Source: JARRRD01 sp046706685
GTDB lineage: Bacteria > Nitrospirota > Thermodesulfovibrionia > Thermodesulfovibrionales > UBA6898
Direction of reading: 5' to 3'
Assembly: GCA_046706685.1 (NCBI GenBank)
Contig: JBJKPE010000021.1
Coordinates: 1-14,541 of the forward strand
DNA length: 14,541 bases
A program made the position numbers and the translations under genes. Positions within the stretch are counted from its first letter, which is position 1; every line of letters begins with the position of its first letter. The notes beneath the pieces were generated by a model that saw only the letters and a list, made by a program, of their open reading frames with translations, was not told the DNA's origin and did no database searches. Shown here piece after piece: positions 7,762 to 14,541 of this stretch.

Positions 7762-10458
7762 TCAGTGCCTCTTTCTCAGCTCCTCCACCTTTTGCCTCAG
7801 CAGGTCGGCGAAGTTCTGGTAGTTGTCGGTGTTTTCTTTCCCGGCCGGGAAGTCTGCTGTCGAGGCAAGGAGGGGAGGGCCGAAAGTGACCCGTATTTTC
7901 CTGAACCTCGGGAAGACGGCCCCCCGGGGGAGCGACTCGAAGGCGCCTTCTATATATGCCGGTACGACGGTGATACCTGTCTCGACCGCAAGGATCCCCA
8001 CTCCCTTCTTGAATTCCATGAGGTTGCCGTCAAAGGACCGGCCTCCCTCCGGAAAGACTATCAGGGAACGGCCTTTTCTTAAAACGTAGGCGGACATCTG
8101 CAGCGCCTTGCCCAGGTAAGCCGAGGAATCTATAGGTATTACATGTGATGTCCTTGCCAGCCAGCCCTTGATGTGTCCTGTGAAAAATTCGCTGAGTCCC
8201 AGCGTATACATCCGTCTGAAGCGGGAAAAAGGAAGGGCCAGAACGGCCACAAACCCGTCGAGATAGCTGGTGTGGTTCAGCGCGACGATGAAATTGCCGC
8301 CGGAAGGTATATTTTCGAGACCTTCGGCTTCAAGTCTGAAAAAGACCCTGAACAACATCCTGAGAAGTGAATGGATAATGAAGGCGGGAACCATTTTTCT
8401 TTCGGGCGCTTCCAGGGATATGCCGCCGATGTCGCCGCCCGAGGGCTCCATCGAAAGGATTTCCTTCCATCCGCCCGAACCCCGGGGACCGTCGGCGGAA
8501 GTTGCAGCGGCTTGTCCCTTTATTTTTTCCGTGAGTTCTCTCACCGTGTTTACGCCTGACATGAAATCCTCTGCGAGCTTTACAGAAAAAGTCTTCTCAA
8601 GTGACACCACGAGTTCGATTTTAGACAATGAGTCCAGGCCGAGGTCCAGTTCGAGATTGTCGTCTTCTCCGGGCTCCTCACCTTCTCCGAGAACCTGTGC
8701 CAGTGCGTCGAGGACTTTCCTGAAATCCGGATCGGCAGGGGCTCTACTGCCTGTCTTTCTCTTTTTCTTCTCTCCTCCGGCATGCGCCGGGCCGGTCTCC
8801 GTGATCATGAATCTTCTCAGTTTGCCCAGCGGCGTTCTCGGCAGCGGCTCCGTGCGGACCGATATGCCCGTGATCCTCATATAGGAGGGAAGTCTGTTCG
8901 ATATTTTCCTGACCTCCCACTTTATTTCCTCCTGGATGTCGGGAATACGCTTCTCTTTTACATAATCAAGGTCGGGCACGATCACCGCATGAAGAGAGTT
9001 GCCGTCTTCCGAGCCGAGGACACAGATCTCCCCGATAAGGGGAGAACCCAGATACATCTTCTCAACCTCTTCGGGATAGATGTTCTTGCCGGACCCCAGG
9101 ACGATGACCTCCTTCGAGCGTCCTGTAATGAAGAGATACCCTTCGCTGTCGAGCCTTCCAATATCGCCGGTACTGAACCATCCGTCCCGCAAGGCCTTGG
9201 CAGTGGCAGAGGGGTTCCTGTAGTAACCTTTCATTACCATAGGGCCCTTTACCTCGATCTCCCCTTCCCCGGTCTCGGACGCAGACAGTATCCTGATTTC
9301 CACCGAAGGGAGGGGCTTGCCGGCCGATCCCGGTTTTCTCTTCGAAAAGGGATTGAAGGTCACCACCGGGGACGTCTCAGTCAGGCCGTATCCTTCGAGG
9401 ACCGTAAAGCCAAGGGCCTCAAGGTCCTTCATTACTGAGGGGTCCAGCCTCGCGCCTCCGCTTGCGAAGAACCTGAAGTCTTTCCCGAGAGTAATGTGTA
9501 CGCGATGGAAAAAAATGAGGCCGAGGTTGACGTCGAACCTTTCCCTTAGAAACCCCGAGACACTCCTGAGCACTGAGAGGAAAACCGGGAGCGGTCCGGG
9601 CATCTGCCCCATCTTGTCCAGTATGCCCGTTCTTATCATTCCTAGCAACTGCGGTACGCCGACCAGGGCACTTACGCCCCGGTCCCGTATGGCGGACATC
9701 AGATCCGGCCCCTTCAGGCTTTCCGGATAGGTTATCGACGCCCCGAGAAAAAGGGGCACCAGGAAGGTGCACATGAATGCGTATGTATGATGAAGAGGCA
9801 GAACGGAGAGCACGTTGTCCTGATGAGAAACGATGCCGGCCCCGATGAGGGACATGGCGTCGGCGCAGAAATTCCGGTGAGAGAGCATTACCCCTTTAGG
9901 TTTGCCGGTGGTGCCGGAGGTGTAAATAATCGATGCTAACTCTTCCCCTCCCCTTTCCGGAAAGGCCCCGGCAGGTGCCGTCTGCAATATAGCCGCATAG
10001 CCTGGTGAGTCGAAATCCACTAATAAGGCGTCAGAAAGTTTTTCGCTGGCGGCCAGAACCTGGGGACCGGTTTTCCAACTGTGGAAGACGGCCTTTGATT
10101 CCGAGTCCAGCAGGAGGTTCCCGATCTCTTCCTGACCGAGCTGGGCGTCTATAGGAACGGCTATCCCCCCGGCCATTACGATAGACAGATAGGCAGCACA
10201 CCACTCCGGCCTGTTTTCGGATATTACAGCCGCCCTGTCGCCTGTTCTGAGGCCGCTTTCGATCAGATAGGATGCCAGGGACGTTACCTGCCGGGAAAAT
10301 TCCCCGTAGGAAATGGTTTTCCAGCCGTTGCCGAAATAGTGGAAAAGGATATTGGCGGGCTGAGCCGCCGCCGAGTCGAGGAACCTTCCGGTAATGCTGA
10401 ACTTCTGATTCGCGTCCATTCTGTAACGGCCGGCCTTTCTTAAGGCAGCCGATGCCAT
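7762..10458 (-). CDS. Acyl-CoA/acyl-ACP synthetase - acyl carrier - PlsC acyltransferase fusion
   Basis: Three domains are fused in 898 residues. First comes an AMP-forming fatty-acid ligase (about 15-552): P-loop YTSGTTGKPKG at 179-189, GYGLTETSP at 356-364, TGD at 430-432 and the adenylation lysine K546 in RTPLGKLRR. Second is an acyl-carrier domain (about 575-650) with DLGLDSL, where S610 is the phosphopantetheine attachment site. Third is a PlsC-type acyltransferase (about 690-870) with NHTSYLD (H729, D734) and FPEGGRS (802-808). All key residues are present, so fatty acid could be activated, loaded on the built-in carrier and passed to a lysophospholipid or glycerol phosphate at the membrane. 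E. coli Aas joins the same end domains in the opposite order and lacks the carrier. A lysine-rich linker (KKKRK near 564-568) precedes the carrier. The gene starts 24 nt after the HD-GYP gene and is probably co-transcribed with it. The start may instead be M14 (10419); neither start has a strong Shine-Dalgarno. Confidence 0.93.
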   Translation of the reverse strand: MASAALRKAGRYRMDANQKFSITGRFLDSAAAQPANILFHYFGNGWKTISYGEFSRQVTSLASYLIESGLRTGDRAAVISENRPEWCAAYLSIVMAGGIAVPIDAQLGQEEIGNLLLDSESKAVFHSWKTGPQVLAASEKLSDALLVDFDSPGYAAILQTAPAGAFPERGGEELASIIYTSGTTGKPKGVMLSHRNFCADAMSLIGAGIVSHQDNVLSVLPLHHTYAFMCTFLVPLFLGASITYPESLKGPDLMSAIRDRGVSALVGVPQLLGMIRTGILDKMGQMPGPLPVFLSVLRSVSGFLRERFDVNLGLIFFHRVHITLGKDFRFFASGGARLDPSVMKDLEALGFTVLEGYGLTETSPVVTFNPFSKRKPGSAGKPLPSVEIRILSASETGEGEIEVKGPMVMKGYYRNPSATAKALRDGWFSTGDIGRLDSEGYLFITGRSKEVIVLGSGKNIYPEEVEKMYLGSPLIGEICVLGSEDGNSLHAVIVPDLDYVKEKRIPDIQEEIKWEVRKISNRLPSYMRITGISVRTEPLPRTPLGKLRRFMITETGPAHAGGEKKKRKTGSRAPADPDFRKVLDALAQVLGEGEEPGEDDNLELDLGLDSLSKIELVVSLEKTFSVKLAEDFMSGVNTVRELTEKIKGQAAATSADGPRGSGGWKEILSMEPSGGDIGGISLEAPERKMVPAFIIHSLLRMLFRVFFRLEAEGLENIPSGGNFIVALNHTSYLDGFVAVLALPFSRFRRMYTLGLSEFFTGHIKGWLARTSHVIPIDSSAYLGKALQMSAYVLRKGRSLIVFPEGGRSFDGNLMEFKKGVGILAVETGITVVPAYIEGAFESLPRGAVFPRFRKIRVTFGPPLLASTADFPAGKENTDNYQNFADLLRQKVEELRKRH

Positions 10459-10482
10459 CCGGGCAATGAATTCGACAAGACT

Positions 10483-11796
10483 TTACTGCATCACGTGCTG
10501 TGGTTCGATGGTGGTTACAAACACATCCACAAGCCAGGGGTCAAACTGTGTACCGGCCTTGCGCCTCAATTCCGCCACAGCCTCGTCGAAGCCCACCGGC
10601 ACCTTGTAAGACGTCGCACTGATCATCGTGTCGAACGCTTCGGCAACGGCGATTATCCTCGCCTCCAAAGGGATATCACTTCCCTTCAGCCGTTCGGGGT
10701 ACCCATGTCCGTCATATCTTTCATGGTGGTAGAGGATGAAGGAGGCGATGTCGGAATAGAAATTAATCGGTTTGATCATCTCGTAGCCGACGACAGGGTG
10801 TCTCATGAACTCCTCCTTTTTAAAGGCGCTGTCGGCGTTTATCTTCAGGAACCCGACATCATGCAGGAGGCTTGCAAAGTAAAGTTTCTTTTTTTCCTCG
10901 TCTGACATATCGAGACTCTTGGCGATCATGTTGCTGTATCGTGCGACCCTCCGTGAATGTCCTCTTTTTTCGACGATATGGAAGTCTATCGCCTCCAGCA
11001 GCATATCGGTCAAATGGATCTCATAGTTCTTCTGGTCTTCATAGAACCTGGTTTTTATAATTGAAATGGCAGCCTGCCCAGCCAGGTAAACGATCATCTC
11101 CTCGTCGCGTTCCCGGTAGGTATGGCCGCCTTTCTTGTTTAGGAGCTCCAGTACGCCGACAACACCTGAATTCGTCTTCAGGGGCACGCAGAGGATGGAG
11201 CGAGTCTGGTATCCGCTCCTCCCATCGACGTCCGGACTGAACCTGTCGTCCTTGTCAACGTCGGGAACTCGCACAGCCGTGCCAGCCTCCGCCACCCATC
11301 CGGCGATCCCCAGGCCCGCGTCGACCGTTGTGCCTATAAGGCCTTCCGACTTTTCACCTTTTGCCACCTTGAAAACCAGCTTCTCTCCTTCCACCAGCAG
11401 AACCGACCCGGCGTCCGAATTCGTGATGGACATGGCATTGTCCAGCACCTTCTCCATAAGAATGTCCCCATACATCTCTTCTCTCAAATCCCTGGTTATG
11501 TTCAAGAGTCTCTCAAGCCGGTTGCTATAGTCCCTGACAATGCGGAGGACCTGTTTTGACATCCTGATTGCGAGAAAGAGGCCTATAAGAGAAAGGAAAA
11601 AAGTGATGCCCACTATAAGTCCGATCGAAATATCGGGAAGAAAACTCAGGGTGGAAGAGACGGGTTCATACAGATACCGGACAATTACTGCGAACAGCGT
11701 GACGATTACAAAGGTGATTACCGAAATCGAAAGACGGGTTTTCCTGCCTATTTCCTGGATCGCCGAATTCTGGTTGATGCGGCTGTCGCCCGACAT
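10483..11796 (-). CDS. Membrane-bound GAF / divergent HD-GYP signalling protein
   Basis: The 437-residue protein has two membrane helices (about 22-43 and 57-78), which form a short periplasmic hairpin, then a coiled linker. A GAF sensor domain spans about 105-250 (GLGIAGWVAE; ILCVPLKTNSGVVGVLELLN). A C-terminal HD-GYP domain spans about 262-430. HD-GYP proteins usually hydrolyse cyclic di-GMP. H312-D313 (LLHDVG), H333, H357-H358 and HGYP (HHERYDGHGYPERL) are all present. The motif normally HDxGK is HDVGF, the following loop is about 8 residues short, and ADxFD reads AEAFD (E386), so catalysis may be altered (see findings). The start is the ATG at 11796, without a clear Shine-Dalgarno but directly next to a set of AGTAAA repeats. 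It is first in a two-gene operon with the lipid enzyme. The GAF ligand is unknown. Confidence 0.9.
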   Translation of the reverse strand: MSGDSRINQNSAIQEIGRKTRLSISVITFVIVTLFAVIVRYLYEPVSSTLSFLPDISIGLIVGITFFLSLIGLFLAIRMSKQVLRIVRDYSNRLERLLNITRDLREEMYGDILMEKVLDNAMSITNSDAGSVLLVEGEKLVFKVAKGEKSEGLIGTTVDAGLGIAGWVAEAGTAVRVPDVDKDDRFSPDVDGRSGYQTRSILCVPLKTNSGVVGVLELLNKKGGHTYRERDEEMIVYLAGQAAISIIKTRFYEDQKNYEIHLTDMLLEAIDFHIVEKRGHSRRVARYSNMIAKSLDMSDEEKKKLYFASLLHDVGFLKINADSAFKKEEFMRHPVVGYEMIKPINFYSDIASFILYHHERYDGHGYPERLKGSDIPLEARIIAVAEAFDTMISATSYKVPVGFDEAVAELRRKAGTQFDPWLVDVFVTTIEPQHVMQ

Positions 11797-11817
11797 AGTA
11801 AACTTTACTGGAGTAAA
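11797..11817 (-). promoter_or_regulatory. Alternating AGTAAA/TTTACT repeats at the HD-GYP start
   Basis: AGTAAA (11797-11802), TTTACT (11804-11809) and AGTAAA (11812-11817) form two overlapping palindromes, with 1-nt and 2-nt centres. They directly abut the HD-GYP start codon, in the divergent region shared with hisD. They could be an operator or mRNA hairpins that hide the ribosome-binding region. The run is AT-rich and short, so chance is possible. Confidence 0.35.
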
Positions 11818-11880
11818 AAAAATATGTCAATAACAACTTGCTCTTTGGCCTCTGCCCCTTCGAGATTTCAGCCAAAAAAC

Positions 11881-11910
11881 TTGAATAAATACCGGCCGAC
11901 ACATTAGAAT
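11881..11910 (+). promoter_or_regulatory. Possible sigma-70 promoter for hisD
   Basis: TTGAAT (11881-11886) and TAGAAT (11905-11910) match -35 and -10 boxes with 18-bp spacing. Transcription would start at or next to the hisD ATG (11917), giving a nearly leaderless mRNA. This agrees with the lack of a Shine-Dalgarno there. The -35 match is modest. Confidence 0.35.
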
Positions 11911-11916
11911 TTAAAA

Positions 11917-13212
11917 ATGCGGATCATCAGGAAAAACAAAGACATAGAGGATTTCATAGAAAGGCTCCGGTCCCGTGGCTCGGAGAGCGGCCGCTCAGTC
12001 GAAGAGGACGTCAGGAAAATACTGGCGGATGTGAAAAAGAACGGTGATTCGGCTGTCCTGAAATATACGCGACGCTTCGACGACCGGAAGGCCGTCAGGC
12101 TGAGACTGAGCCCCGCCGAAGTTGGAAAGAGCGCCGACAAGGCCGACAGGAAGGTTGTTAAGGCCCTGGAGGTCGCGGCGCGCAGGATAAGAAAATTTCA
12201 TGAAAACCAGAGAGAACGTTCGTGGTCCGTGGCGGAAGGGGATGTTATGCTGGGCCAGATGATACGCCCCCTTGCGAGAGTCGGGGTTTATGTGCCGGGC
12301 GGAAAGGCGGCATATCCCTCTACGGTGCTGATGAACGTCATCCCCTGCCAGGTGGCCGGAGTCGGGGAGACAGTGTTATGCGTGCCAGCGCCGCAGGGTG
12401 AGTTAAACCCATATGTGATGTCGGCCATACGGATGCTGGGTGTTACGGAGGTTTACAGGACGGGCGGAGCGCAGGCAGTCGGGGCGATGGCTTACGGGAC
12501 GGAGAGCATGAGGGCCGTCTATAAGATCGTGGGGCCCGGGAATATTTACGTGTCCACGGCAAAAAGGCTTGTCTTCGGGAAGGTCGACATCGACATGATA
12601 GCAGGCCCCAGCGAGATACTTATCATCGCGGACGAAACCGCCGACCCCTCCTTCGTAGCCGCAGACCTCCTGAGCCAGGCTGAACACGACGAACTCGCGT
12701 CCTCCGTACTTATTACCGATTCTCATGAACTTGCAGCGCAGGTGTCCCGGGAGGTGGAGGGTCAGCTGTTGGGACTGAAAAGGAAGAAGATCGCCTCCGC
12801 CTCGATTGAAAGTTACGGCGCGGCGATCGTCACCAGGGATTTATCGCGGGCGGTCTCTCTGGCAAACCTGATAGCTCCGGAGCATCTGGAGATAATGACT
12901 GAAACGCCTTCGGAGATCCTTCCCGGTATCGAGAACGCCGGGGCGGTGTTCCTGGGCTCCTGGAGCCCTGAATCGCTCGGGGATTATGCGGCCGGTCCGA
13001 ACCATACCCTTCCGACGGGGGGGACGGCGAGGTTTTCCTCACCCCTCGGCGTCTATGATTTCTATAAGAGGTCGAGCGTTATAGGATTTACCCGGAAGGC
13101 CTTCATGGGGATATCACAAACGGTAGAGACTATCGCGGATATCGAGGGGCTGGAGGCTCACGGCAACACGATCAGGGTCAGGAAAAGAAGGCCGACGCAG
13201 GACGGGCCATAA
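11917..13212 (+). CDS. hisD: Histidinol dehydrogenase
   Basis: HisD oxidises L-histidinol to L-histidine in two NAD-dependent steps, the last reactions of histidine synthesis. The 431 residues match the usual length of about 430. The zinc ligands and catalytic bases line up with the E. coli enzyme: Q254 and H257 in LLSQAEHD, D356 in SLGDYAAGPNHTLPTGG, and H415 in EAHGNTIR. The general bases are E322-H323 in APEHLE. The family signature IDMIAGPSEILIIAD lies at 225-239. The ATG at 11917 gives the conserved N-terminus but has no Shine-Dalgarno; a promoter-like pair lies just upstream. The stop TAA overlaps an ATG (TAATG) that opens a 15-codon frame. A repeat-containing gap and then hisG follow; other his genes are not in the window. 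In classical his operons hisG precedes hisD, so this order is rearranged. Confidence 0.97.
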   Translation: MRIIRKNKDIEDFIERLRSRGSESGRSVEEDVRKILADVKKNGDSAVLKYTRRFDDRKAVRLRLSPAEVGKSADKADRKVVKALEVAARRIRKFHENQRERSWSVAEGDVMLGQMIRPLARVGVYVPGGKAAYPSTVLMNVIPCQVAGVGETVLCVPAPQGELNPYVMSAIRMLGVTEVYRTGGAQAVGAMAYGTESMRAVYKIVGPGNIYVSTAKRLVFGKVDIDMIAGPSEILIIADETADPSFVAADLLSQAEHDELASSVLITDSHELAAQVSREVEGQLLGLKRKKIASASIESYGAAIVTRDLSRAVSLANLIAPEHLEIMTETPSEILPGIENAGAVFLGSWSPESLGDYAAGPNHTLPTGGTARFSSPLGVYDFYKRSSVIGFTRKAFMGISQTVETIADIEGLEAHGNTIRVRKRRPTQDGP

Positions 13213-13264
13213 TGCTCAGATTCCCGCCTGAACAGATCGTCGATGTTGAGGACTCGTAAAAGCA

Positions 13265-13376
13265 GTCATACCCGCGAAGGTCGGTGCGACTCTGTGCGGC
13301 CCGCTTCGATCGGGTATCGGCGGCCGATAAGTCTGCTTCAAAGAGAATGTATCCCCGATCGGGGCCCGGGAATGAC
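13265..13376. repeat. 112-bp MITE-like element with imperfect terminal repeats
   Basis: GTCATACCCGCG (13265-13276) and the reverse complement of 13365-13376 (GTCATTCCCGGG) match at 10 of 12 positions. Inside are the hairpin TATCGG-CGG-CCGATA (13315-13329), the 12-bp palindrome CCCCGATCGGGG (13353-13364), and long arms GATCGGGTAT (13308-13317) against ATCCCCGATC (13351-13360). GTCATTCCCG-type ends resemble intergenic repeats of the Neisseria dRS3 kind. It fills most of the 219-bp hisD-hisG gap. The rest of the gap holds a 15-codon frame at its left and a palindrome and ribosome-binding site at its right. Confidence 0.5.
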
Positions 13377-13392
13377 GTTCATGCAGAAATTA

Positions 13393-13410
13393 TTATTGGA
13401 CTGTCAATAA
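13393..13410 (+). promoter_or_regulatory. Palindrome upstream of hisG, possible operator
   Basis: TTATTG and CAATAA are perfect inverted arms around GACTGT; allowing one extra G, the symmetry extends to TTATTG(G)AC-T-GTCAATAA. It lies 21 nt before the hisG start. It could be a protein-binding site, but no regulator is identifiable from the window. Confidence 0.3.
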
Positions 13411-13431
13411 GCCGTAAAGAAAGGACATGGC

Positions 13432-14316
13432 ATGAGATCAAAAAATAAAATTCTCCGCATAGGCCTTCCGAAGGGAAGCCTGCAGGAATCGACGCTGAAA
13501 CTCTTCCGAAAGGCGGGCTACCATATTTCGGTATCCGGCCGCTCGTACTACCCGGTATTTGATGATGCCGAGATCGAGTCCATGCTCATACGGGCACAGG
13601 AGATGGCAAGATATGTGGAAAGCGGAATACTTGACTGCGGCCTCACAGGGTATGACTGGATTATGGACCAGGCTGCCGACGTGAAGGAAGTGGCGGAGTT
13701 GATTTATGCGAAAGAGGGCTTCAAACCCGTGCGGTGGGTCGTTGCCGTGCCGAATGATTCAAAGATAAGGAGCATCAAGGACCTTAATGGCAAGAGGATC
13801 GCCACGGAACTGGTGGGATTCACAACGAGATATCTCAAATCTAAAAAGGTGAAGGCCCAGATTGATTTTTCCTGGGGCGCCACCGAGGTGAAGCCGCCTC
13901 ACCTCGCGGATGCGATCGTCGAACTTACTGAAACGGGGACATCGCTGCGGGCTAACAATCTCAGGATAATAGAGACGATGCTTGAGTCGAGCACACGCTT
14001 TATCGCAAACAAAAAGGCATGGCGGGACGGATGGAAACAGGAGAAAATGAAGAATATCGTGATGCTCCTGAAGGGGGCGCTTGCTGCTGAAGACAAGGTC
14101 GGCATGAAGATGAACGTCCCCCGCAAGGACCTCAAGAAGATCATGAGCCTGCTTCCGTCCATGCATTCACCGACCATCTCGGCCCTTTCCGACGAGGGCT
14201 GGTACGACCTGGACGTGGTGATTGACGAGAGGACCGTGCGTGACCTTATCCCCAAACTGAAAAAGGCGGGCGCCTCCGGAATAGTCGAATATCAGCTGAA
14301 CAAGGTAATCCCATAG
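13432..14316 (+). CDS. hisG: ATP phosphoribosyltransferase, long form (HisG-L)
   Basis: HisG joins ATP and phosphoribosyl pyrophosphate to make phosphoribosyl-ATP, the first committed step of histidine synthesis and its feedback-controlled point. The 294 residues fit the long form of about 285-300. GLPKGSL lies at 11-17 in the N-terminal lobe. The phosphoribosyl-pyrophosphate-binding signature DAIVELTETGT is at 160-170. A C-terminal regulatory domain from about 215 (VPRKDLKKIMSLLPSMHSPT; GIVEYQLNKVIP at the end) binds histidine. Because that domain is present, no HisZ partner is required. The ATG at 13432 has a clear AAGGA ribosome-binding site 6 nt upstream. The gene is oriented like hisD but separated from it by 219 bp of repeat-bearing DNA, so it may have its own promoter. 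I found no convincing terminator after it. Confidence 0.96.
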   Translation: MRSKNKILRIGLPKGSLQESTLKLFRKAGYHISVSGRSYYPVFDDAEIESMLIRAQEMARYVESGILDCGLTGYDWIMDQAADVKEVAELIYAKEGFKPVRWVVAVPNDSKIRSIKDLNGKRIATELVGFTTRYLKSKKVKAQIDFSWGATEVKPPHLADAIVELTETGTSLRANNLRIIETMLESSTRFIANKKAWRDGWKQEKMKNIVMLLKGALAAEDKVGMKMNVPRKDLKKIMSLLPSMHSPTISALSDEGWYDLDVVIDERTVRDLIPKLKKAGASGIVEYQLNKVIP

Positions 14317-14363
14317 ACCTCATTATTGCGGGAATACGCGGGACTTCTGATGCAGTTTTTGGC

Positions 14364-14393
14364 TTGACAATGTCCCTGGTTCTCCTATATTAT
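14364..14393 (+). promoter_or_regulatory. Strong sigma-70 promoter for speD
   Basis: A perfect -35 box TTGACA (14364-14369) is followed by overlapping -10 options: TATATT (14386-14391, 16-bp spacer) and TATTAT (14388-14393, 18-bp spacer), each 5 of 6 to consensus. Transcription would begin near 14398-14401, leaving about 50 nt of leader before the speD-like start. This is the best promoter in the window. Confidence 0.75.
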
Positions 14394-14405
14394 ACTTAGC
14401 TTAAG

Positions 14406-14420
14406 AGCGCATGTGGCGCT
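14406..14420 (+). promoter_or_regulatory. Small hairpin in the speD leader
   Basis: AGCGC (14406-14410) pairs with GCGCT (14416-14420) around a 5-nt loop, almost at the predicted 5' end of the mRNA. It may stabilise the transcript. It does not cover the ribosome-binding site and no known riboswitch is recognised. Confidence 0.35.
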
Positions 14421-14450
14421 GAATTACAATAGGTGAAGGGGGGTAGAGGA

Positions 14451-14541
14451 TTGCATGCTTTAGGTACCCACTTACTGATAGAATTGAGGGAGTGCAACCC
14501 CGAAATTCTGAAGGACCTTAACAAGGTCAAGGACGCGCTGG
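14451..14541 (+). CDS. speD: S-adenosylmethionine decarboxylase proenzyme, 5' end only
   Basis: Only 30 codons are visible before the right edge. They begin LHALGTHLLIELRECNPEIL, closely matching the N-terminus of bacterial class 1B SpeD/SpeH (pattern LGRHLL-EL-xCxxxIL). SpeD decarboxylates S-adenosylmethionine to provide aminopropyl groups for spermidine; the proenzyme cleaves itself at an internal serine to create a pyruvoyl group, a region outside the window. I chose the TTG at 14451 because purine-rich GGGGGG and AGAGGA stretches precede it. An in-frame GTG at 14433 would add six residues. The strong promoter at 14364 and the spacing from hisG suggest a separate transcription unit. The short fragment makes the family call good but not final. 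Confidence 0.8.
   Translation, partial: MHALGTHLLIELRECNPEILKDLNKVKDAL

Noticed and set aside
12403..12726. 107-codon minus-strand frame inside hisD
   Set aside because: Antisense shadow of a well-defined enzyme, with no ribosome-binding site or motif.
14317..14363. Terminator after hisG
   Set aside because: A short T-run exists near 14356, but no stem precedes it.

Overview
This looks like chromosomal DNA from a Gram-negative, probably anaerobic bacterium of moderate to high GC. BamD, a lipoprotein of the outer-membrane assembly machine, points to an outer membrane. A CCG-type iron-sulfur protein, LarE, siroheme synthesis, a radical SAM/RNase G pair and a long acyl-CoA synthetase-ACP-acyltransferase fusion fit Nitrospirota or a related deltaproteobacterial (Desulfobacterota-like) lineage. 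That placement is inferred from gene content only. I see no rRNA, tRNA, CRISPR array, phage gene, transposase or plasmid origin.

Layout. (1) Positions 1-5869, minus strand: a tight four-gene operon, read from the right. It encodes a radical SAM protein with a fused DUF2344 domain, RNase G (19-nt overlap), LarE (4-nt GTGA overlap) and, 21 nt further on, a GlcF-like iron-sulfur subunit cut by the left window edge. (2) Positions 5870-6079: a divergent intergenic region with strong, mutually exclusive hairpins. (3) Positions 6080-7504, plus strand: a BamD-like lipoprotein and a precorrin-2 dehydrogenase/ferrochelatase, 18 nt apart. (4) Positions 7505-7761: a convergent intergenic region with a 15-bp perfect inverted repeat, a GC-rich palindrome and a short tandem repeat. 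(5) Positions 7762-11796, minus strand: a divergent membrane GAF/HD-GYP protein followed 24 nt later by the AMP-ligase/ACP/PlsC fusion. (6) Positions 11917-14316, plus strand: hisD and long-form hisG, separated by a 219-bp gap with a MITE-like element. (7) Positions 14364-14541: a near-consensus sigma-70 promoter, a small hairpin and the start of a SpeD-like S-adenosylmethionine decarboxylase cut by the right edge.

How the genes may work together. LarE (nickel-pincer cofactor synthesis for lactate racemase) beside a GlcF-type 2-hydroxyacid dehydrogenase subunit suggests lactate or glycolate use. The radical SAM/DUF2344-RNase G pair recurs in bacteria but its joint role is unknown. The HD-GYP/acyltransferase pair suggests membrane-lipid remodelling linked to a signalling protein. 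hisD and hisG supply histidine synthesis steps.

Most of the window is housekeeping. The least conventional parts are the three-domain lipid enzyme, the HD-GYP domain with altered catalytic motifs, the three-cysteine LarE, the radical SAM/RNase G operon and three structured intergenic regions.
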